DNA from: Marinilabiliales bacterium
GTDB taxonomy: Bacteria > Bacteroidota > Bacteroidia > Bacteroidales > F082
Assembly (NCBI GenBank): GCA_002869465.1
Contig: PKSW01000059.1
Coordinates: 1 to 5,090, forward strand
DNA length: 5,090 nucleotides
Direction of reading: 5' to 3'
Below the pieces are notes generated by a model that ran no database searches, had not been told where the DNA came from, and saw nothing but the letters and a program-made list of their open reading frames with translations. Positions 1 through 5,090 of the stretch are shown piece by piece (positions within the stretch are counted from its first letter, which is position 1; every line of letters starts with the position of its first letter). A program made the position numbers and the translations under genes.

Positions 1-509
1 CCTTTCAAATACAAAATGCCATTGGGAATGGTGTTAAATGATTTTCGATGGAATTTATAGCCTGTCCACCTCACAAAATCGGGCAAAGCGGTTACCGCCC
101 GGCTGATGATAAAATCAAAGGTGCGATCTACCTGTTCCATCCTGATTTGCTCAGCTTCAACATTCTTTATTTCGGCGGCATGTATAATTTCATTTACCAC
201 CTTAATTTTTTTGCCGATTGAATCAGCCAGGTAAAATTTGGCTTCAGGAAACATGATCGCCAATGGTACACCCGGGAATCCACCACCGGTACCGGCATCC
301 ATAATTTCGGTGAAATCTTTAAACCTGACCACTTTAGCGATGGCCAGCGAATGCAGCACATGGTGCATGTAGAAATGCGCCATATCCTTACGTGAGATCA
401 CATTGATTTTTGAATTCCAATCTGCATAGAGCGGCCCCAATGCTTCAAATTGTTCTTTTTGCTTCGCTGAAAGCTCCGGAAAATATGTAAACAAAATATC
501 TACGCTCAT
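1..509 (-). CDS. rsmG: 16S rRNA (guanine-527-N7)-methyltransferase RsmG, C-terminus truncated by the window edge
   Basis: RsmG (GidB) uses S-adenosylmethionine to methylate N7 of G527 in the 530 loop of 16S rRNA; it is a cytosolic, single-domain class I methyltransferase. Reading leftward from ATG at 509-507 gives 169 full codons plus a partial Gly codon. Visible family marks are WNSKINVISR at residues 31-40, the SAM-binding glycine loop DAGTGGGFPG at 71-80, the acidic LADS segment at 94-97 (D96, the expected SAM-ribose contact), and ISRAV at 135-139. The visible part ends at ILYLKG, which matches RFYALKG of E. coli RsmG (207 aa), so about 40 residues lie beyond the left edge. The ATG fits the usual family N-terminus (MSVDILFTYFPELS). 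No clear Shine-Dalgarno sequence precedes it, as is normal in Bacteroidota. The gene is divergent from the glucosaminidase gene. Loss of RsmG is known to give low-level streptomycin resistance in several bacteria. Identity is near certain. Confidence 0.96.
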   Translation of the reverse strand, partial: MSVDILFTYFPELSAKQKEQFEALGPLYADWNSKINVISRKDMAHFYMHHVLHSLAIAKVVRFKDFTEIMDAGTGGGFPGVPLAIMFPEAKFYLADSIGKKIKVVNEIIHAAEIKNVEAEQIRMEQVDRTFDFIISRAVTALPDFVRWTGYKFHRKSFNTIPNGILYLK

Positions 510-544
510 GTGTTTTGATTAAAAAGTAAAAATAGACAATATTA

Positions 545-569
545 TGCTGTGCATTTTGAAATCACAGCA
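545..569. repeat. Intergenic inverted repeat, 7-bp arms
   Basis: TGCTGTG at 545-551 and CACAGCA at 563-569 are perfect inverted arms around an 11-nt spacer. The spacer itself holds ATTT and AAAT, which can extend the pairing if C552 is bulged out. The element lies 35 bp upstream of the rsmG start and 102 bp upstream of the glucosaminidase ATG. No T-run follows on either strand, so it is not a classic intrinsic terminator. It could be an operator or a 5'-leader hairpin, or chance. The arms resemble TGTG/CACA half-sites of CRP/FNR-type regulators, but the spacing is wider than in the E. coli CRP site. The repeat is seen directly; any function is inferred. Confidence 0.4.
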
Positions 570-619
570 GCTATTTACCCATGATTAATAAACAATGATT
601 TGTGAAGAATTGCGTTTCA

Positions 620-655
620 TTTGAGATCAATTCAATACATATTCTCATACATTTG
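620..655 (+). promoter_or_regulatory. Candidate Bacteroidota-type promoter for the glucosaminidase gene
   Basis: TACATTTG at 648-655 matches the Bacteroidota -7 consensus TAnnTTTG exactly. A TTTG at 620-623 could be the -33 element, but the 24-nt gap is longer than the usual roughly 19-21 nt. The start of transcription would fall near 660, leaving a leader of only about 10 nt before ATG 672. An exact match to a short AT-rich motif can arise by chance, so this is tentative. If it is real, the in-frame TTG at 621 cannot be the start codon, because it would lie upstream of the transcript. Confidence 0.3.
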
Positions 656-671
656 CTGCATTACAAATCTT

Positions 672-1631
672 ATGGCAAAACCCATTCTTACATCAGCTTT
701 TTTGTTCCTGGCATGTCTTTTTTGCAATGAAAATATATTTGCGCAGGACAGGATCAGTACAGAAGCTTATATCGACCTGTATAAGGGGATCGCCATCGAC
801 AAGATGAAAGAATACAGAATCCCGGCTTCCATCACACTGGCACAAGGCATACTTGAGTCGGGAAGCGGTAATAGCAGGCTGGCACAAAAAGCCAACAATC
901 ATTTTGGTATTAAATGCCATGCAGGCTGGACTGGGAAGACTTTTTATATGGATGATGATGCCAAGGATGAATGTTTCAGGAAATATGATAAGGCGGAAGA
1001 TTCGTACCGGGATCATTCCCTTTTTCTAACGCAGCGAGGCAGATATTCATTCTTGTTCGAATATGATATAAAAGACTATAAGAGCTGGGCGAAAGGCCTT
1101 AAAAAAGCCGGATATGCCACCAATCCAAAATATCCTGAGTTACTTATCAGGATCATAGAAAAGTATGACCTGGCTCAATACGATTCCGGGAAATTGGGAA
1201 AAAAGCGCCATACAGATAAAAATGTACCTGACTTGTCAGGCATTGCCGCAGCGGTTACTGCCGAATTGGTAAATGCCGGCACCAGCAAAAGCGGACGAGA
1301 ACTTTTTACCAATAATGGTGTGAAGCTTATACTAGCTAAGGAAGGAGACACCTATTACACAATTGCAAGTGAGTTGGATATTTATTCGTGGCAATTATTC
1401 ACCTATAATGATGTGGATAAAAAGCATACGGTTGAAGCAGGTGAACTGGTCTATCTTGAAAAGAAGAAAAGGAAAGCGGATAAGAAATATGAGGTACATA
1501 TTGTTCGACAGGGCGAAAGCCTGCAGATGATATCCCAGATATACGGTATCAAATTAAAGCGGCTTTACAAAATGAACAATCTACCGGAAGGTATACAGGT
1601 AGTTACCGGCACAAAGTTAAAATTGCGTTAG
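672..1631 (+). CDS. Secreted GH73-family N-acetylglucosaminidase with C-terminal LysM-like modules
   Basis: This is a predicted exported peptidoglycan hydrolase that cuts the glycan after N-acetylglucosamine, acting in the periplasm or at the cell surface in wall remodelling or cell separation. From ATG 672 it is 319 aa. Residues 1-24 form a type I signal peptide (Lys3, then hydrophobic ILTSAFLFLACLF), with likely cleavage IFA|Q at 24/25. The glucosaminidase domain spans about 28-172: ITLAQGILESGSGNS at 54-68 carries the expected catalytic Glu62, followed by NNHFGIKC (75-82) and GYATNPKYP (147-155), where the conserved family Tyr lies. A linker at about 173-213 leads to two LysM-like segments: a diverged one at about 216-264 (LILAKEGDTYYTIA) and a clearer one at about 273-319 (YEVHIVRQGESLQMISQIYG). 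The frame is also open back to TTG at 621, but that would put 17 odd residues before a good signal peptide. FlgJ-like similarity is only through the shared domain; no flagellar context is seen. The bond specificity is inferred from the family. Confidence 0.9.
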   Translation: MAKPILTSAFLFLACLFCNENIFAQDRISTEAYIDLYKGIAIDKMKEYRIPASITLAQGILESGSGNSRLAQKANNHFGIKCHAGWTGKTFYMDDDAKDECFRKYDKAEDSYRDHSLFLTQRGRYSFLFEYDIKDYKSWAKGLKKAGYATNPKYPELLIRIIEKYDLAQYDSGKLGKKRHTDKNVPDLSGIAAAVTAELVNAGTSKSGRELFTNNGVKLILAKEGDTYYTIASELDIYSWQLFTYNDVDKKHTVEAGELVYLEKKKRKADKKYEVHIVRQGESLQMISQIYGIKLKRLYKMNNLPEGIQVVTGTKLKLR

Positions 1632-2651
1632 TTCGTTCGTTAACATTTTAAGCCTTGCTGCTGTTTTTTCCGGTTCGTCTTTTTCAATTTGCATTTCGAT
1701 AATTTTAATGGGTATCTTATCTGCTGTTTGATGGTTATATGCCTTGTCATAATAGGTTAAGGTGAGGTTGGCTACAGTGAACAGGTCGCCGGCATCAAGC
1801 GCTTCACTGGCTTGTTTTACAGCCAGGCCACCCATCCGCTGCCTGATCTTTTCGATGGACTCTATTAATAATTTCCTGTCAAATTTTCCATATTCTCTCA
1901 CCAGCCTTTTAGCCCGTTCTGATTTTGGAAGGATTATTTTTATCAAAATGCTGTTTCGCATTTTCTTAAATAGCGGATCGTTGATGCTGCAATTTCCCAG
2001 CACCCGGCTTTCATCTTCTACCCAGATGGTACGATCAAAATTAAATGCACGCCAGTGGGCTGCCAGGTTATTTTCAAATTGCTCATTGGTAGGTTGTTCC
2101 GGCTGACCTAATCTTCCAAAAGCGGAGCCTTTATGATGGGCAATACCTTCAATATCCAGGAACTGCTCACCCAGCTTTTCGAGTTGTTTTAAAATATCCG
2201 TTTTTCCGCTGCCGGTAAATCCACACAATACCACCATTTTAGCGGGATTCGAAAACTGTTCACGAATGAACCTGCGGTATGCTTTATAACCTCCTTCGAG
2301 CACACTGACATGGAGTCCGGCCGTTTCAAAAAGCCAGGCCATGCTGGCAGAACGGGCACCTCCGCGCCAGCAATAGATCAAAATTCTTTTCTTTCGAGCT
2401 TCTTTTTTAGCCTGCTTTGCCAACTCTGCCAATTTCGGACCCACAATTTCCAGTCCGAGCATCACAGCATTTTCATTACCCCCCTGCTTAAAACGTGTAC
2501 CTACTGCAGCCCTTTCTTCGTCATCGAAAAGGGGAATGTTGACTGCGCCTGGAATATGTCCCAGAACGTACTCATTCGGAGAGCGGACATCAATCACAGG
2601 CCAGTTATCCGTTAAGGGCAGAAAATCTTCAATACGTAATCGCTCAGGCAA
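1617..2651 (-). CDS. mnmH: tRNA 2-selenouridine synthase MnmH (SelU/YbbB)
   Basis: MnmH replaces the sulfur of 2-thiouridine at wobble position 34 with selenium from selenophosphate, by way of a geranylated intermediate, in tRNAs for Lys, Glu and Gln. The 344-aa product has the family's two parts. An N-terminal rhodanese domain (about 1-130) has DVRSPNEY at 21-28, the conserved DEERAAVGT at 44-52 and the active-site loop YCWRGGARS at 93-101 with Cys94. The C-terminal P-loop part (about 135-344) has GFTGSGKT at 144-151, HHKGSAFGRLGQP at 162-174 and VEDESRVLG at 201-209. No catalytic residue appears missing, and the length is usual. The start is TTG at 2651-2649: an in-frame TAA at 2708-2706 closes the frame upstream, no in-frame ATG or GTG lies between, and MPERLRIEDFL fits the normal family N-terminus. 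The gene lies 60 bp after valS on the same strand with no visible promoter between them, so cotranscription is likely. Its last four codons and stop overlap the end of the convergent glucosaminidase gene. Confidence 0.95.
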   Translation of the reverse strand: MPERLRIEDFLPLTDNWPVIDVRSPNEYVLGHIPGAVNIPLFDDEERAAVGTRFKQGGNENAVMLGLEIVGPKLAELAKQAKKEARKKRILIYCWRGGARSASMAWLFETAGLHVSVLEGGYKAYRRFIREQFSNPAKMVVLCGFTGSGKTDILKQLEKLGEQFLDIEGIAHHKGSAFGRLGQPEQPTNEQFENNLAAHWRAFNFDRTIWVEDESRVLGNCSINDPLFKKMRNSILIKIILPKSERAKRLVREYGKFDRKLLIESIEKIRQRMGGLAVKQASEALDAGDLFTVANLTLTYYDKAYNHQTADKIPIKIIEMQIEKDEPEKTAARLKMLTNELTQF

Positions 2652-2711
2652 AACTTTGTTTGTTTCGGTAATATGTATTTCAATAAATTGGCGGAACTTC
2701 CATTTTTACAA

Positions 2712-5090
2712 CTATTTCAAGCCGGCCAATTGCTCTTTAATCACTTTAATCCGGTTCTCCGCATCGGCTTGTTTTTGCTTTTCCTTAGCTACAACCGCAT
2801 CAGGTGCCCCATTCACAAACTTATCATTCGACAATTTTTTCATCACCGATTTTAAAAACCCTTCGGTATAATCCAGCTCTTCCTGAAGTTTGGCTATTTC
2901 TGCTTCCACATCAATATCAGCGGAAAAAGGTACATAAAATTCTTGCGAACCTACAATGAACGTCATCACATTATCAGGCTTTTCATCTACTTCTTTAATA
3001 CTTTTAATATTTCCCAGCTTTGAAATAACCGGGTAAAAAATACATTCGGGATGATCGCCTTTTTTAACGACCAGGTCGATGCTTTCTTTGTTAGGAATGC
3101 TTTTTTCGAGCCTGATATTCCTGATACCCAGAATAACCTGTTCGGCTCTTTCAAATGCATTCAGAATCTCTTTGTCAAAGCCATTCGATTGTGGCATGGA
3201 TGCAATAATGATATCATCCCCATCTTTTCTTTCTCTTAACAAGTGCCATATCTCTTCGGTTATGAATGGCGTGAAAGGATGCACAATTTTCATCAGGTCT
3301 TCAAAGAAAGATACCGTTTTTTCGTAGGTGACTTTATCAATAGGTTGCTGATAAGCCGGTTTGGCTATTTCTAGATACCAGCTACAGAAATCATCCCAGA
3401 TGAGTTTATAGGTATCCATCAAAGCGTCTGATATTCTGAATTTTGTAAAATGAATCTCAATCGTCTTTAAAGCTTTGTTCATTCTCGATTCAAACCACCG
3501 GATGCCCATTTTGCTGCTTTCAGGTTGATCGATCGATTCATCTACTTCCCAACCTTTGACCAGCCTGAGTGCATTCCAGATTTTATTACTGAAATTTCTT
3601 CCCTGCTCGCATAATGCCGGATCAAATGGCAGATCGTTACCGGCAGGCGCTGTGAGTAACATCCCAACACGAACACCATCCGCACCAAACTGGTTCATTA
3701 ACTCGATCGGGTCAGGAGAATTGCCTAGTGTTTTTGACATTTTTCTACCTATCTTATCGCGGACGATCCCGGTAAAATATACATTCTTGAACGGTACTTC
3801 ATTCCTGAATTCAAGACCTGCCATGATCATACGTGCTACCCAGAAGAAAATAATATCGGGTGCCGTTACCAGGTCATTGGTGGGATAATAATATTGAATG
3901 TCTTCATTATTGGGATAGCGAATGCCATCGAATACAGAAATAGGCCACAACCATGATGAGAACCATGTATCCACCACATCTTCATCCTGCTTCAGGTCAT
4001 CCAACTGAAGATCGGGAAGATCATATGTAGATTTGGCTTTCTTATGTGCCTCCTCCAAGGATTTGGCCACCACCATTTCACCATTGGGTAAATAATAAAC
4101 CGGTATGCGCTGGCCCCACCAGAGTTGTCGTGAGATGTTCCAGTCGCGGACATTCTCCATCCAATGCCTGTAAATATTTTTGAACTTGGCCGGGTAATAC
4201 TGGATTTCACCTGATTCAACCACTTCAAGTGCTGGTTTGGCAAATTCACCCATTTTCAGAAACCACTGGGTTGATAATTTGGGCTCAATAACTGCATCGG
4301 TACGCTCTGAAAATCCAATTTTATTGGTATAATTTTCTTCTTTTTCAAGGCTTTCGGCTTTTTTCAAATCTTCAACAATCTCATCCCTCACTTCAAAACG
4401 ATCTTTACCCACGTACAGTTCGGCAGCTTCGCTGAGGGTGCCGTTATCTTTGAAGATATCGATCACTTCCAGTTTGTGCTTCATGCCCAGTTCGTAGTCG
4501 TTGATGTCGTGGGCAGGTGTGATCTTTAAAGCACCGGTTCCGAATTCACGATCGACATATTCATCAATAATTATGGGTACTGGACGGTTGAGCAGCGGGA
4601 CCAGCACCTTTTTACCGTGAAATTTAAAAAAACGCTCATCTTCGGGATGAACACAAACAGCTGTATCTCCTAAAATGGTTTCGGGACGGGTAGTTGCAAT
4701 GGTAATAAAATCATCTTCGCCTTCCACTTTATATTTCAGGTAATATAATTTTGATTTTACCTCCTTATAATTCACTTCCTCATCAGAAACGGCGGTTTTG
4801 GCGGAAGGATCCCAGTTGACCATGCGGATACCCCTGTAAATCAACCCCTTTTCGTACAATTCAATAAAAACATCGATCACTGATTCGTATAATTCTTCAT
4901 CCATGGTAAAGCGGGTACGGTCCCAATCGCACGAAGCACCTAGCTTTTTCAGTTGTTCCAGGATAATGCCTCCGTGTTTTTCTTTCCACTCCCAGGCATG
5001 TTCCAAAAATTCTTCTCGAGTGATGTCATCCTTGTTGATGCCCTGCTCCCTGAGTTTGTTTACGACCTTGTTTTCCGTAGCAATGGAAGC
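2712..5090 (-). CDS. valS: Valyl-tRNA synthetase, N-terminus truncated by the window edge
   Basis: ValRS joins valine to tRNA-Val in the cytosol and hydrolyses mischarged Thr-tRNA-Val in an editing domain. The frame is open from the right edge (ASIATENKVV...) to TAG at 2714-2712, giving 792 visible residues. About 85 N-terminal residues, including the HIGH-type ATP-binding motif, lie outside; the implied full length of about 877 aa is normal. Numbering from the first visible residue, marks in order are VNWDP (91-95), the editing-domain TTRPETILGD (133-142) and PAHDIND (192-198), WNISRQLWWGQRIP (317-330), DTWFSSWLWP (374-383), the class I KMSKT signature (450-454, codons at 3743-3729), the anticodon-binding region (about 530-650) and a charged C-terminal coiled-coil arm (about 728-791). 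An in-frame TTG at 5006 is not the start, because conserved family sequence continues upstream of it. No frameshift or missing motif is seen. mnmH follows 60 bp downstream. Identity is near certain. Confidence 0.98.
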   Translation of the reverse strand, partial: ASIATENKVVNKLREQGINKDDITREEFLEHAWEWKEKHGGIILEQLKKLGASCDWDRTRFTMDEELYESVIDVFIELYEKGLIYRGIRMVNWDPSAKTAVSDEEVNYKEVKSKLYYLKYKVEGEDDFITIATTRPETILGDTAVCVHPEDERFFKFHGKKVLVPLLNRPVPIIIDEYVDREFGTGALKITPAHDINDYELGMKHKLEVIDIFKDNGTLSEAAELYVGKDRFEVRDEIVEDLKKAESLEKEENYTNKIGFSERTDAVIEPKLSTQWFLKMGEFAKPALEVVESGEIQYYPAKFKNIYRHWMENVRDWNISRQLWWGQRIPVYYLPNGEMVVAKSLEEAHKKAKSTYDLPDLQLDDLKQDEDVVDTWFSSWLWPISVFDGIRYPNNEDIQYYYPTNDLVTAPDIIFFWVARMIMAGLEFRNEVPFKNVYFTGIVRDKIGRKMSKTLGNSPDPIELMNQFGADGVRVGMLLTAPAGNDLPFDPALCEQGRNFSNKIWNALRLVKGWEVDESIDQPESSKMGIRWFESRMNKALKTIEIHFTKFRISDALMDTYKLIWDDFCSWYLEIAKPAYQQPIDKVTYEKTVSFFEDLMKIVHPFTPFITEEIWHLLRERKDGDDIIIASMPQSNGFDKEILNAFERAEQVILGIRNIRLEKSIPNKESIDLVVKKGDHPECIFYPVISKLGNIKSIKEVDEKPDNVMTFIVGSQEFYVPFSADIDVEAEIAKLQEELDYTEGFLKSVMKKLSNDKFVNGAPDAVVAKEKQKQADAENRIKVIKEQLAGLK

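Noticed and set aside
527..544. Weak -7-like boxes upstream of rsmG on the minus strand (TATTTTTA, TAATATTG)
   Set aside because: Each differs from TAnnTTTG at one position in an AT-rich stretch, and no TTTG lies at a suitable distance upstream, so I would not call a promoter.
693..1016. A 107-aa minus-strand frame antisense to the glucosaminidase
   Set aside because: It is antisense to the signal peptide and catalytic domain of a well-supported gene. It has no recognisable domain and no promoter or ribosome site of its own.
1555..1720. Possible terminator at the convergent gene ends
   Set aside because: T-rich runs occur near 1664-1684, but no stable GC-rich stem precedes them. The repeated TACCGG near 1582 and 1604 does not form a convincing hairpin.
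2310..2871. Plus-strand frames of 60-111 aa antisense to mnmH and the valS 3' end
   Set aside because: They mirror conserved coding sequence on the minus strand and overlap one another. Their compositions look like antisense translation rather than real proteins.
3556..3888. A 110-aa plus-strand frame antisense to the valS KMSKT region
   Set aside because: It is fully antisense to one of the most conserved parts of ValRS, so the open frame is explained by valS codon constraints.
3992..4249. An 85-aa minus-strand frame inside valS
   Set aside because: It lies wholly within valS in another frame on the same strand. Its peptide resembles no family I know, and valS itself is intact and highly conserved across this stretch.

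Overview
This window looks like chromosomal housekeeping sequence from a member of the Bacteroidota, probably the Chitinophagia/Sphingobacteriia side of the phylum. The phylum call rests on three things: the wording of the proteins (a ValRS with KMSKTLGNSPDP and an RsmG with a WNSKINVISRKD stretch), the near absence of Shine-Dalgarno sequences, and a signal peptide with Gln after the predicted cleavage site. The class-level placement is inference. G+C is moderate, roughly 40-45% by eye, and does not visibly change along the window.

From left to right: (1) rsmG (gidB), minus strand, start codon at 509, with its C-terminus cut off by the left edge. (2) A 162-bp divergent intergenic region holding a 7-bp inverted repeat and a weak candidate Bacteroidota promoter. 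(3) A plus-strand gene (672-1631) for a secreted GH73-type N-acetylglucosaminidase with two C-terminal LysM-like modules. (4) mnmH (selU), minus strand, for the tRNA 2-selenouridine synthase. It converges on the glucosaminidase gene and overlaps it by 15 bp, and it appears to start with TTG. (5) valS (valyl-tRNA synthetase), minus strand, 60 bp upstream of mnmH, with its N-terminus cut off by the right edge.

Three of the four genes serve translation: RsmG methylates 16S rRNA, MnmH modifies the wobble uridine of certain tRNAs, and ValRS charges tRNA-Val. valS and mnmH probably form one transcription unit read right to left. The glucosaminidase is a separate cell-wall gene divergent from rsmG. 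I see no mobile element, CRISPR array, RNA gene, toxin-antitoxin pair, phage gene or unexplained large ORF. The useful observations concern start-codon choice, the convergent overlap and the intergenic inverted repeat. I do not see a novel system here.
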